In this document: in pieces, positions 1-12,515 of the stretch
Layout of the letters: each line of letters opens with the position of its first letter
Numbering within the stretch: position 1 is the first letter of the stretch
NCBI GenBank assembly: GCA_958510875.1
Contig: OY294067.1
Location: 143,754,046-143,818,045, forward strand
Length of the DNA stretch: 64,000 bases
DNA from: Endomychus coccineus
Taxonomy: Eukaryota > Arthropoda > Insecta > Coleoptera > Endomychidae
Reading direction: 5' to 3'
Notes under the pieces: generated by a model
Told to the model about the DNA's origin: nothing
What the model saw: the letters and a program-made list of their open reading frames with translations, nothing else
The model's database searches: none
Made by a program: the position numbers and the translations under genes

Positions 1-352
1 ACACAAGGGTCTCGAGTTTAATACCGCTTCGACTTGTTTTAAGACTGTCGAGAATTCTTCGAAGGACAATATTTGTTCACCAATTACTCTACAGAGATGA
101 TTTTTAACCGACTTTATATTTGCCTCCCATATCCCTCCAAAGAGAGGTGCGGAAGGTGGATTAAATTTTCACTAAATATGTCGTTGAGTCAGTTCACGAC
201 TGAACGCAGTTATATAAGCAGTTGACTGAACAAATTCCTGTATTAATTCGAGAGTATGTTTTGCCCCAACAAAATTTGTTTCGCAATCGGAATATAACAC
301 TGAACATGTTCCTCTTCTAGCGTTCTAACGTTTGAGTTCGGCCAAAAATGTA
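1..352 (-). pseudogene. BEL/Pao retrotransposon integrase fragment
   Basis: Read on the minus strand this encodes part of a BEL/Pao integrase, the enzyme that inserts retrotransposon cDNA. From higher to lower coordinates I see a segment with YSDCETNFVGAK, then a spacer, then [19 protein letters not shown] and finally [11 protein letters not shown]. These are the hallmark blocks at and after the second catalytic Asp of this family. The canonical D-N-G of the second block reads D-C-E, and stops interrupt the middle, so the copy is dead. It runs off the window at base 1, so only the N-terminal edge (around 350) is defined. Element class is confident; the exact extent is approximate. Confidence 0.75.
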
Positions 353-1018
353 TAGACGACAATGATCAAAAACTCAATCGCTCATTGATCCAGAACATTA
401 CCTGCGCAACAACTCTCCGCTCGAATATCGTTATTTTCTGGAAGAGAGGTTGTCATGGAGTGTTTCTGGGCTGGATTACCTTTGGGAACAACACGAAATG
501 ATCTTCATAAGCTTGAATCTCAATGTTTCATTATAGTTTTGGGTATTTTCTTCCTATTCGGGGGTAAAATATTTGTCAGATGAAACCTGCAAATGTTTAT
601 AACCCAAAAGCAATTATTCTCAATGAGGACAATATACATCTTAAGTGAAATAACTATTAAAAGTTCGCTTTTCACTTAGATTGAAACCATTCATTGGATA
701 CCTCAGGAGGTGTTATGGTCTATATTGGATGCATTTAAGTCGTATGCTGTATTAACCGAGGAAATGCATACTTAATAATGAATTCACTAACGCAATTTCA
801 CAAACATGGCATCAGTTATAATTTAGTCGGTAGGACGTAGTTTTGCCAAAAGTATGAGAGACATTGTGAAACTGACAAACATAAAATTTGTTCTATATCT
901 TTCTTAGTATTACTTACTAAAAAAGAAGATTGTCAATAAATGGTCATTCACCTTATTGACAGGAACTTGGATGGGTTGAAACACAACAAACACAAGAATT
1001 AATAATGATAATGTAGGC
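353..1018. other. No recognisable gene
   Basis: AT-rich sequence between two element fragments. I see no reading frame with family resemblance, no clear inverted repeat and no RNA gene here. Confidence 0.5.
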
Positions 1019-1395
1019 TGAGGTGTGATGACAATAATGCCTTGTATGTAGGACAAACAGGATGCACTGTAAGGTTCCAGCAACATATAAGAAAAAGCAG
1101 ACTTTGAGTAAGTGAATCACCTATTGCAACATGATCATAATATCACACTCAATACCGTTATTTTACAGAAAAAATTACATAAGCTCAATATTATAGAATT
1201 AATAAAAATTTTGAAATATTCGAAAAATGGGAGTGAAGTCATATCAAATCACCAAATCGAAACCTATAATTCATCACTTATTAACAATCTTGTTAATAAA
1301 CTACTACACAAACCGTTGCTACCCTCTTTACTCAATTTGTACTACATTCAAATTTATTTCCTGCCCTGAAGTTGCCACCTGTAATTATTTGGTTA
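1019..1395 (+). pseudogene. Penelope-like element C-terminal GIY-YIG remnant and 3' end
   Basis: The stretch around 1,021-1,140 reads CDDNNALYVGQTGC followed by VRFQQHIRKS, then a stop and a frame change into HLLQHDHN. The YVGQTG block, a following basic helix and a His-rich segment match the GIY-YIG endonuclease that ends Penelope-like element proteins. That nuclease nicks target DNA for insertion. About 220 bp downstream, at roughly 1,361-1,385, lies a decayed copy of the 3' motif (ctgccctgaagttgccacc) that is better preserved at 15,797 and 50,043. Order and spacing therefore fit the 3' end of one PLE copy. Frameshifts and stops make it non-functional. Confidence 0.6.
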
Positions 1396-1794
1396 TTATA
1401 GAATGTAATTATTATTCCCAATAACTTATTAAGAAATCACGAAGAACAGTCCCTTATAATTTTAAATAAATGTATTTTTCTTTGCCACTTAGTTTTGAAG
1501 CATGAAACAGGAAAGGACTATCTTCAACATTTTGTTGGTTGGTTGGTTTTTGCTTCGAGATTTTGTTTTCCAATTAAAACGAGCAAATGGGGTTCAACTA
1601 AGGACTGAGTTCATGTCTGGCAAACCACCGTTCAAGCAGAAAGTTCTAAAAAATAGATTGAACTTTTGTTTTACTGTTGAAATTGCGGCACTTCGTCTTG
1701 TGACGTCATGATCGAGCTGTCAGGGCTTGTGTATCTAGAGGGTATTGGCTAACCAGTGCACTATCGGAATAGAATGCTGTAGATTGTCGTCCGA
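1396..1794. other. No recognisable gene
   Basis: Contains only a short open frame with no family resemblance (about 1,502-1,711). No RNA or repeat structure was noticed. Confidence 0.4.
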
Positions 1795-2170
1795 TAACTG
1801 TAATACTCTGAAGGAGACCGAAAGTAATGCTGAGTTCATAGAAGCTGATATTCAAAGATTACTAACAGAAGATATCATAGAATCTGGTATTTGACTATGC
1901 CGCGGCGTACCAAGTTCTAGTAACTTCATTCGAAAATAAAAAGAAAATAATGGTGGTCATAGATTATTCCCGAAAGATTAATAGATTCACACTTTTAGAT
2001 GTTTGCCCCTTGATGGAAATAATCATTAACAATATAGCCAAATACAATGTTTTCAATATGATTGATTGGGGGATTATCATCAATTTGATCATGGAGTTAC
2101 AAATGGCGAATCAGCTCTTCAAAGAACAATTTTTATTATAATTCGGGAAGGAAGATTTTTATGGAATGTT
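1795..2170 (+). pseudogene. Ty3/gypsy-type reverse transcriptase fragment
   Basis: The frame passes through EFIEADIQRLLTEDIIESG, then VVIDYSRKINRFTLLD and NIAKYNVFN.ID, and after a frameshift DYHQ and GVTNGESALQRTI. This succession is typical of the fingers and palm of Ty3/gypsy RT, including the first catalytic Asp region (ID) and the tyrosine-histidine-glutamine helix. RT copies element RNA into DNA. Several stops and at least two frameshifts separate the blocks, and the YxDD block is absent, so only the N-terminal half of an RT survives. No LTR was found near it. Confidence 0.6.
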
Positions 2171-2972
2171 TCATTTTTCTCGTCACAACTGTGTTGTCAA
2201 GTTGGTGCACCCGTACTTCTCGGCGAGGAAAATACACACAGCAAGGCAACAAATTAACATTGTCATTGTATGCGTTACCTTCAGCAAATTCACTGAGAAA
2301 AAATCAAATATGAGTGATGAGCCGAGGTTACTAATTCTCAGGTTACTGAAATATCAGAAAGTGGAATTCGAGACAAACAATCGAAACCCGGCTCTTTGTC
2401 GAAAATAACATATCAATTCGTTATGATTGAAAGGATTCTATTTTAAAAATTCGATAGTAAAGATATAAGATAACTTGAAATTCGACAAATTCAAGGATTG
2501 ATTAATTAATCAGATATTCCAACAAATGTAATTTTAAAGACAGTTAAACAACTAAATTGATTCATACAGAAAAACGACAACATTAATAATTAGATACATT
2601 TGCGTTGTTCAACTACAAAATAACGAATCTAGGTTCAGAAGATAATCGGTATAAGGTTATAGAAAATCAGATATCAACAATAATGAAAAGTTACGATATG
2701 AGGTTAATCTCTATTCAGATAATAACAAATATATACAGTTTAAAATTAATTAGCGGAATAAAAGGGAACTGATGAAATCAATAGAGATAAAGGTATGTTA
2801 AGAAAAACTAGTACTACTTTATTTGAAGAATCAGTATTTCCTATAAGCTGTAAAAAGGAGAAGCAAAAACCAATAATTCCAACCAGATTCAATAAGCATT
2901 AATTATTCTGTTACCACGATAATTATACGGGATCGAAGTCAAGACTTACTATTTTTCTAAAAACTTCCTCAA
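2171..2972. other. No recognisable gene
   Basis: AT-rich with many short homopurine runs. I found no supported gene. A short open frame at 2,166-2,408 shows no family resemblance. Confidence 0.4.
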
Positions 2973-3670
2973 TAGTCCAGTCATCTTGCAATTTGAATTG
3001 GACATTTTTGCACATCTCTATTTTATGATTGATATATATGTTTTTTCGCTCGCTCATCACGAATATGGAGGTTAAAGGATCGTAGATCCATGGCGTTCCG
3101 AGATATCGGCCATTTTTGACTCAAAAATTGCCGTTTTTCCGAGTTTTCGTCGTTTTTGGCGATTTAAAAGAAAACAACACATTTTATTGTCTAAATAGTG
3201 TCGAGCAAAGTTGTAGAGAAATGGAAAATGCGTCGAATGGCGACAAGTATAAGTATCTATGTTATTCGTGGCCTGATATAAGGCCCATTTTGTAATTTTT
3301 TTTCGGTAACATAAGAATTTCGTAATACAAATTTCCCTCTGAGAACTATATTTTTTGCTCAATGGTAGTATTTTTTGTGTACTTTCGAGACAATTTCGGT
3401 TATTCATCTACCTTTTTTTTTGTCGCCAAAATACGCCATCTTAGATAAAATGGTTTTTTCATTATAACTCCGTCAAAAATGAGTCTTTTGACCTAAACCA
3501 AAATGCAAATTTTTGGGTCGGAAATGGCCAATATCTCGAAATGCCATGAGTCTATGATGTTTTAACCCCCATATTCGTGATCATCAGCAACTCAAAAAAC
3601 AAATCATAAAATAGAGATGTGGAAAAAATATCATTCTGAGTATAGCTCAATTGCAGGACGACTGGACTAC
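2973..3670. mobile_element. Foldback/MITE-like element with long inverted arms
   Basis: The left arm (about 2,973-3,130) reappears in inverted orientation at about 3,515-3,670. Matching blocks include tagtccagtc..cctgcaatt at the two ends, acatctctattttatgatt, cacgaatatgg.ggttaaa and gagatat.ggccattt. The arms are about 150 bp with several indels, and the intervening 380 bp is not clearly symmetric. An open frame on the minus strand inside it (3,072-3,407) has no family resemblance and is probably fortuitous. This looks like a non-autonomous DNA element. I could not define a target-site duplication. Confidence 0.6.
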
Positions 3671-5317
3671 AATCCAAATTCTGGCACACAAGAATTTCAC
3701 TAAATCATAACGAGGAGCACAATATTCTAGATTGGAAAAGATATTCGAAAATAAGTAACTGATTCAGATCAAACTATACTGAGATCTGAATTTGAGAATG
3801 ATTGATGGAGTGAAAGATGAAGTTAAATTAAAGGAAAAAATGATTATGAAAGATGAGGTAAATTTGATTGTGGGGAGACCCTCCACAGGCGCATGTCGCA
3901 CATCAAAACTTAATTTTCCAGCAATATGTAGGCAATTGGCATCCTCATAGCGTATAAAACGTAATTCAAACAATACTGAAAAGACTATAAAGTTGCCGCC
4001 GACCAGATTCCGGCCGAAACCTGAAAAACGTTCTTCAACATCTACACAATTTCTTTTCCTTCTTCCCCCGAAGACGCCCCTTCCACATCTATACTTCGTT
4101 CGAAAGGATTGACACCTTCCGTGAAAATATATGAAACAATAACGTGCCGCGATGATTATACAGCTTACGCTATTATATCAAAGATGTCAGGGCCTGACTC
4201 AACCAGACTCATTCATCCTAATCAAGTACCAATTTAAACAATACTGGAGTTAAACCCTGGAACGGAGATAGTTGATTACTAGAACAAGTCAATGCTTTAG
4301 ATAATGGCACGTTGTTTCTTATAAAATTCTGCATTGATGTGCAAAATCTGCGTTAGCCAATTTTTCACTTTTGCACTTTGAAAAAGTGCAAGGTACTCAC
4401 CTCCCGGACAGTTCTCAATTATATAACTACTTCATATTCAATTTATTTTATAAACTTTTTCTGTCAAGCAGTTTATCCTACTACAAGTATCATAACGAAG
4501 AATTAATGATATTGTATGATAAAATTCCTGGCGTTAACAGATCCATCATATTTTATCAAAAATGAATTTAATAACAGCATCTGGCCGGTCCAACAACGTT
4601 AAATTAAAAAAGTGATATATTACGGGGTAGTTTTGTTGCAATGATATGATATATCATTTCGTTTAGTCGGTGCGCTATACAAATTCTCACATTTGAAGCA
4701 GTTAATCTTGGCAGTACACAGATGCTCGAATAACTTCACGGCATGCCTATGTTAAGTAGGGAAGGAAACGGAAGCAAGACGAAATTGTCTACTTCTACAC
4801 TTCTCTGTTGAGATTGAAGCCGTCATCACAATAATTGCCGTCGAGCACTACTTTCCACGACATGAATTCAAAGACAAAGCAGGGGGGTTTCATATAAACT
4901 GGTATTCGATTTAAATGATCATATTGTTACACCGAAATATCATCACTATTTATATTCAAGATCTACAATGGAGGAAATTAAACACAACGATTGTGAGATA
5001 CCTCAAGTGCAAGTGGTAATCTACGACAAGGTATTCACTTTGTCAGATTTCTATTCATGGACATCATTTTGCAAATATCCATACCATGATCTGAATCGAG
5101 AGTAACAACGTTATATGTGACATATCGCTTCGATCTATCTCATCAATAAATCAAATAAATAAATTAATTGTAGAAAAAAATTGTGATGGGTGAAGTAAGT
5201 GGAGTGAAAAGTACAGTCTGTAAGTTTGTTTCTACAAGTATTTACTAACTTCGTTTAATAAAGGTAATAAACATGACAACTATATCGGTAATCCTGGTAA
5301 AGGTCGATAAGGCATGA
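3671..5317. other. No recognisable gene
   Basis: 1.6 kb with no supported gene, RNA or obvious repeat. Short open frames (3,764-3,973 minus and 4,371-4,565 plus) have no family resemblance. Confidence 0.4.
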
Positions 5318-5745
5318 TTGCAATACTTCCATCATACTAGGCATATCGATAATGCCTTCAAGAAACTTACTCCAATAGCAAAAGCGTACATAACCTGGAA
5401 AATTTCAAGTCTTCATTCAGGTCATACTAACCACGCTAGCGGAGGAGTCGCTATTCACAATCACACCTCTATAAAAACAGAATCACTCCCTTCAAAGAAC
5501 CTTAAGCCATAGCTATGAAAATCTTAGGAATGGCAATAATGAATTTATGCATTATTCACATACCTCCAGATAAAAGCCATATTATTCGCTACATTATGGA
5601 CGTCACACTGAATCTTTCCTGGATAATCTTGAGCTATACTTACCAAATGACAGAAGGCTAACAGATTTGACAACACTACTGGAGAGAACTCCGATGTTGA
5701 TTTAACTATATAAGAAACTATCTTATTCCCTTTATTTACCTGTAA
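5318..5745 (+). pseudogene. LINE endonuclease remnant (Jockey-like)
   Basis: A broken frame reads HASGGVAIHNHTSIKTESLP and, after several stops, IIHIPPDKSHI, then a weak TTLLERTP. A Gly-Gly-Val-Ala-Ile strand, a Leu-Pro, and a later Pro-Pro before the next strand follow the order of the apurinic-like endonuclease of Jockey/CR1-type LINEs. That domain nicks target DNA. The match is limited to these blocks and the reading frame has many stops. The assignment is tentative, and the subfamily cannot be given. Confidence 0.35.
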
Positions 5746-6193
5746 TCACTGGCGGCTCGTCCGGATAAGCCTAGCCTCACTGCCTCACCATACAAATCAT
5801 ACCCAGAAAAAGTAGAATAATTATTAAGACATTGTTATTTAAAATATTCACATTTCTAGAAAAGTATGAAAAATGGGATTCAATATCGATCACATATTGA
5901 AAAGTGAATATGCACCATACATTCTCAGGTGAATATTGCTCATCCTATGCCCAGGAGAAGCGATAGTATTGAGTTCAGTCATACACGTAGAATCTGCAAG
6001 CAGCCTAGTAAGGTTAGTCAGTAGTTATTCTTGGAATTCAGCACTCTATATTCTATTTGACGCAGTTTCGTGAAAATGTTCCAACCTTGAAACGAGCACC
6101 AAATCATATTCAGTCAGACGACGTAGTTTGATTACAATGATCTGAACAGCGACAGGAAATCATACTAGAGGCAATATACATAAGAAAATGAAA
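5746..6193. other. No recognisable gene
   Basis: Nothing beyond AT-rich unique-looking sequence. Confidence 0.35.
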
Positions 6194-6755
6194 TAGCTGA
6201 AGTATACTTTCAGAATGCATTGCCAAAATTTCCAATTGTCATTTCTTTTAGAGTCAGTTTTCAAATGTCATTTATTGTGAATCTAAAATATCTGCGGCGG
6301 CATCTTTTACTTCTCAATCTTTTGATAGATTATTGTCAAATGAAATCGTACTTTTTTGCTATTTGCAATATTTAATTCTGGATGATTGAGGAATAATGAG
6401 TATCATTTTAGTAATCGAGATCAGTTTCATTTATTCAGAATATCTCTCCAATAACTTAACAAACAGAGAAGTTGATGTCTTAAATATGTACGTAAATATA
6501 ATGAAAATATTAAGTGTTACCGCAAATATAGTCAAAATAGCCGAAGTATACTTTCAAAACGTCGTGTTGAAATTTTCAAATCACATTAATTTCGGTCAGT
6601 TTTTAAATTCATTTATTGCGAATCGAAAAAATCTGCGGCAGCATTTTTTACTTCTGATACTGATCTATATATAGTTGGAAATATTCTTTTCATATGTCAT
6701 TGTCAAATGTGACCATACTGTTTTGCTGTTTGAAATATTTTATCTAAGAGTGATC
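6194..6755. repeat. Two-copy diverged direct repeat
   Basis: A block beginning aatagctgaagtatactttc at about 6,194 recurs as aatagccgaagtatactttc at about 6,536. The shared order continues through aaattt.caa, tttattg.gaatc, atctgcggc.gcat and a closing tgtcaaatg..cgtact/catact with ttttgct. The two units are about 340 bp apart and each about 200 bp long. The open frame at 6,396-6,674 lies across the second unit and has no protein resemblance. Confidence 0.55.
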
Positions 6756-7698
6756 AGTCTACTTATAGATTACTTTTTGAACTGTGTTTGCTGAAATCTC
6801 ATTACATGTAAGACCTGGAACGTTTGTCTGTTTAACAACAGAATAACAAATAACTTGTGAGATACATCATAGATGAAAATCTTCAATCATGATAATATAA
6901 ATATGCAACTTCATTCTATTTGGGTTTCCATTACAAATACTTTCATTTGTAATAAGCCAGCAAATAAATAATCCATAAGGTGCAATGTTTCCGAGCAGTG
7001 ATTCATCAAGTCAAGATCATTTTTCAAATTCTCGACACATCTTGAAAATCAAGCTTTCCCAAGAATCACAACTTTTCTTTTCATGATTTTCTATTACTGC
7101 TAGATTTGATATCAAGCTTCTTCAAACAGTTAGCAGCTTGATTTGGAGTTCAACAGATATTGTTTTATAATAATTGTGTGTTTATGCTTTATATTGAAGA
7201 TATTTTGGATTGATTAAAACAAAATGGAACCGATTTTTCTAACCTAGACTGAATGTCGAAAAACTTCTGCCTCAATTGAAAGAGAGTTTTCAAGAGCTGC
7301 ACTAATGATTACAAAACCCGTAACCGATTATCGGATAAATCTGTGAGCAGTTACATGTGTCTCAATCTGTGAATATCCATTGAAGCCATTAAAGACTTTA
7401 ATTGGCCGGAATTATATCATATGAAAAGTAGAGATACATACGAGTACCTGCAGTGGGATTTGATCTGTTTCATATTTTAAGGGACTTTTCACGATGAGAA
7501 TGATGTGACGTCAAACTTCGCTACTTTCCAAACCAATTCATTTCAAGAATTACCCTAGGTAAATGCTGCACTATCTTCGTCAAAACAGGTATATTCTGAA
7601 TTGTACATTTCTTAATTTGACTTGATAATTCATTATATTTGTTATGCGTCCGAATTTTAATAGAACTAAACTTCGAAACAAACAGTACTTCCTACTAC
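6756..7698. other. No recognisable gene
   Basis: No supported gene or RNA. It ends where the left arm of the element at 7,699 begins. Confidence 0.4.
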
Positions 7699-10600
7699 TT
7701 AGTGGAGTAAAATCCACCCAAAAAGTTGTTCCGTTGTCAAAAAAAATGTTTTCGAGGTATAACCAGTTCTGACTCTCACAATACAGTGAGGCGTATATTT
7801 TTCTATTAGAATACCTTTTTGAGTGGAGACGAACTTTTTTATTTGGAAAAAAATTAAAAAATAATGGTTTTTCTAAAACACGTTTCTTGATGAATATCAC
7901 CCCATAACTCTGAAACTACAGGAGGTATAGAAATATTTTTTACCATAGAAAGAGAACTCTTTCCTGTTTCTCACGCAAGTATTATAACATGATAAATAAT
8001 CATAAGTTTTTCGTAAATTGATTCGGAACGCAAGATATCACTTTTCATGTAATGTTTTTTTCAGTAATCGTCAAACTTCTTTGTTTCCAGCTTTTTGTGT
8101 ATATATGCAGCAAACGAAATGTTGAAAAATAGCCATAAAAGTTGTTGAACTAACAAAAATTTTTACATGTAGTATAGTTTTTGAGATATGATTTTTCAAA
8201 GATGTAGGTATGCACGGCAATGAATATTATGCCTGTCGAGACAGGATTGTGCCAGTGCGACGACAAGGTGCAGTTGTAGTTTTAGTTGGGCAGTTTGCAA
8301 CAATTCGTTCAACATGCAGTGTGTCATTTGTGAAAAAAGCGTTTCCTTTAATGAAAAAAATATTACGAAAAATCCACGGATACAAGGCTTGCTTTCGTTA
8401 TTATCAGCAGCAGAGAAAAGGAAGGATATTTGTGGATCACGCATTCTTATGCAAAGAGAGCAAATTTTGTCTGGAAAAGAAAAACTTGTATATCATAATG
8501 AATGTAGGAAGAGTTTCACCAGCATTCATGATATTCAAAGATTGTTGAATTTTAATGATTGCGAGAAATTGCGTGATATATAGAGGTGTTTTTTCTATTT
8601 TTTACGTACTGCTAGATTGTTTTGGTTCCGAAATGATATTATTTTCACACGACTCAAGGTACCTTTCATAATGTGAAGAAATCAAATATTTTGAATGTAA
8701 GATAGTCCATATCATTAAGATGTCTTTTCTATAGAGTATGGTATTTGTTTTTTTCCTTTACCACTTTTATAGTACTCAGCGTAAACCAATGTAGGAACTT
8801 TTTATGCAGTTTCAGATTTTATGAAACATAGTTCAATTGCTTTTTTTTATCATAGTGTAGAAACTTGTCACGCAATCTTCTATATTTTTATTCTTAAAAA
8901 CATGAACAATGAAAACAATTTCGAAATAAAATCTTAGTCGTCAGGATCCAGCAGTTCTAATGAAGATTTCGAACTATTCGAAAATTCAAACATTCAATCC
9001 GATATGCAAATTCTTCATTAAACTGCAGGAATATTGAAAAAACACATGTCAGATTTTCCAATACCGAACACTTTTCCAAGACCTACTGATATAAACAGTA
9101 ACATGTTCGAATATCAAGTTCCAAAACTATTATTAACTTTTATGTCCTGGTTGCTTGATGAATCATCTTATGTGTGTGCTGATAATGAACCAAACCCTAC
9201 AGCAACTGTTATTGGTAATATTATTATAGGACTTTATAACGGAAATTTCAAAATGAACTATTTTCACACTGGATTAGGACTTCATATTTATCATACAGTA
9301 CGCAGTAAGCAACTTCTGGATACATTATCAAAACTTGGATTAACCTGCTCTTAGAATGATATCAGGCAGATATATACAACTTTAGCGAGAGATGCCATGA
9401 GTAAAGACAAATCAATTTTTATACCTTCTGGAATTGACGAAGTCATTGAATCTGAAGAAAATTATATTCATGCTAGTATAGATAACTTTGATTTGAATGA
9501 AGAAATAATCGACGGTAAAGATACTACCCATTCTATGGCAATGGTAGTATTTCAGCAGCCTGGAGATTCTCTATCATCTCACACCGAAATTCATCAAAAA
9601 AAAGGGTACTCACTGAGTGGTGAAGAAGTAAATTCAATTACTCAAACGTTGACCAGATACAAAAAACCTCTGATTCGACCCGAACCTGGCAAATTTGTAC
9701 CATCAGTTGAAGTCAATCGCGAAAATTATGATTTTTCAAAGAAAACCAATTTGGTATGGAGAGTTTGCCGATACATGAATCAAGAATCACCATTCCTGAG
9801 CTGGAAAGATTACAATAATGTGATATCCCAAAACAAGATTGAAATATCAAATATCGCATATTTACTATTTTTGAATGCTTCTCCAACAGAATACGATACT
9901 ATTTATACAGCAATGATTCAGTTAGTACAATAAGTGGAGGCTATGAATCAAAAACATATAGTTATTACAGCAGATCTAGCAATATACTCGAAAGCTAGAG
10001 AAATTATGTGGAATAAACCTACTTTGCTAGATGTAAAAGTTATATTGCAATTGGGTGGTATGCATCTTACCATGGCTGTTATTGCTAGTATTGGATATAT
10101 TTTCGGTGACGGTGGTCTCAGTTCAATGTTGGTTGAAACTGGAATTTATGCAGAGAATTCCTGCAAATTGATGTTAGAAGGAAAGCAATATTCCAGGTCT
10201 ATTCGAGGACTAACCTTTGCCGCTGATGCCTTATCGAGATTATTATTCAACTCTTTTTTCAAATTGAATGAAAAAGTCAATGATGGTACTATTCTGACCA
10301 ATGATTTGCAGCAGATCATGAAATCAGTGACACGAGAGTTGAATGAATCTATTTTTGATGCAACCAATTTCAAGATAATGTTGAAAAATATGGAAGGATT
10401 CGAAACGGCTCTGACGAATTTTATTGCCACTGGTTGCTCTTCTGCAACATTCAAATATTGGTATTCTTTCATCGAAGCAGTAGATCTTTTTCAGAAAATG
10501 TTGCGGGCCGAAAGAGATGGAGACTTTGACTCTCATCTATGTTCTGTTTTCGATTCGTTGCCATATTTAACAGCAGCTGGTCGTAACCTCTACTCGAAAT

Positions 10601-10867
10601 GGGTTCCTGTGTATTAAAATGACATGAAAATACTCAAGACTGAAGTTACATATATGTATCATTTCTTAGAAAGAGGCAATTTCGTTGTCAAAAAAACAAA
10701 GGAGAAGATATTCAATTGTGTAGCTTCCGATATGGCATTAGAACAGTCAATCAATCGTGACTGTGAAAGTTCAACTGAGATTATAGGATTTTCAAGACAA
10801 CCAGCAGCCCTTTTTCGCTGGCTAGTCACTAGACATTCACTTGGAGAATTTTCACAGAAATTCGTAG

Positions 10868-10926
10868 GTATGTATCTATATCATGATTCATTTCATTGTT
10901 TATTTATTCTTGTAATCGAATTTCAG
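10868..10926 (+). other. Retained intron in the 8.3-12.8 kb pseudogene
   Basis: The frame runs to QKFV, then meets gtatgt at 10,868. It resumes after ttcag at 10,926 as EATMGYNSK in a new frame. The 59-bp GT-AG intron is phase 1. Joining the exons removes the stop that follows in the unspliced frame. Confidence 0.6.
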
Positions 10927-12464
10927 AAGCGACTATGGGTTACAATAGTAAATTGAGAAAAGATGGTCATATAATGAGTGACAGGAATGAAGCTGATGCA
11001 AAGAAAATAATGTCAACCATAGAAGAAAGCTGGTGCAATCCTTTCAGTTTGCGAAGTGCCCCGCTAACATTGATGAATATATGCACTGGAAAAATTGTAA
11101 ACCAGTCAATAGAGAAAAGTTTAACGACTCTTTTAGATACAGCGAAGAAAAAAATAGAAACTCAATGGAAAAATTTTCAAAACGTTAGTTTCTGGAAACC
11201 CCTAAAAAGAGACAAAATTGCAACATTCAAGGAAACCAAAATTACATCGAAAATGGCTCACAAAGGTTCTTGTATCGGTTCAGAACTGATGTTTCGTAGA
11301 GTGATTTGTGCTGCGCGATCACAAGAGATGGATCTTTCCAATATTTTATCATATGAACTTACATCGGTACCTGCATCTTTGTTCAATGAGGATGGTTCTA
11401 TGAGGAAAACAGTTGAATCTGAATTAGCCAAACAGTTGGAATCTTCTACGGAATCTCATGTTGAATGTGAAAATCTAGATTTGTCATAATTGACCGTATG
11501 GTTTCTGTCCAGGAACTGAAAGAAACGATGTTTGTTACATTCAATGATATGGGAAAAGTGTTTTTGAGTAAAATTCTGAGAATAGGGAAGAAACATGAAG
11601 CTAAAAACGACCTTAGTTTTTGATAGATATGAATCTGGAAGTTTGAAATTTCATGAACGTAATCGGCGGGGAGACAATAAACAGATCATAGAATTCAATG
11701 TTAGTGGTGCTAGAAAAGTACCAAAATTTCGAGAATTTTTCAAATCTCCTAATAACAAACGATGTCTATTGATATATATCACAAATTACATAGCAGAAAA
11801 TGGTGCACAGAATCTGGATGAAACCGAAAATATTATAATTGCGGGGGGTTTCCAAAATCCAGAAAAAGTTATTTCAATAAGGAAAAACGAGTGTGTACCT
11901 ATGAGCCATCTATTTAGCAATCATGATGAGGCCGATACCCGATTATTGTTGCATATTTTGGAGGAATGTAAATTCAGTGATACAATTTTTATCAAATCTG
12001 TAGACACCGATGTACTTGTTCTACTCCTTCATTATTTTCAAGCGAGTTCTGATTTGGGAAATCGCAACATATTCATTCAACTCGGACATAGTGCAAATAA
12101 ATGGATTGTTTCAATTAACGAAATTGCCAGGAAATTAGGAAATTCCATTTGTAGCTGCTTACTAGCAATCCACTCCTTTACTGGTTGTGATACGACCATT
12201 AGTATCTACAAAATATGAAAAAAAAAAACTGCGTTTGATATCTTTAGGAAGAATATTGGAAGTTTGATTGACTTGTCGAAGCTTCCTTATTTTCCTCATG
12301 AGGAAGTTTTGGCCGTATCTTTGAAGTATATGCTCCTCTTATATAGGAATGAAAATGAAAATATCAAAACGTTGGATGATTTACGTTATCATTTAACGAT
12401 AAATACCAATCGGCCTTCAGAAGAACTACCCCAGCAAATGATGCTTTTCAGCAACACTTATTGA

Positions 12465-12515
12465 GGTTTGTGATTATCATTATCTTATTTCAGTAAATCA
12501 AATTGTAACTTCCAG
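12465..12515 (+). other. Second retained intron in the same pseudogene
   Basis: A 51-bp GT-AG interval: donor gtttgt after FQQHLL, acceptor cttccag before CIYQLKIWYSS. The codon split over the junction gives Arg. An alternative acceptor (tttcag) lies about 24 bp earlier. Confidence 0.5.

Noticed and set aside
3072..3407. 111-codon minus-strand open frame
   Set aside because: Falls in the centre of a foldback repeat and has no family resemblance.
7580..7900. 106-codon minus-strand open frame
   Set aside because: Overlaps the proposed left inverted arm; composition looks like non-coding AT-rich sequence.
8196..8548. Overlapping open frames on both strands before the uncharacterised gene
   Set aside because: Only the frame at 8,314-8,583 has family-like sequence; the others are shadows.
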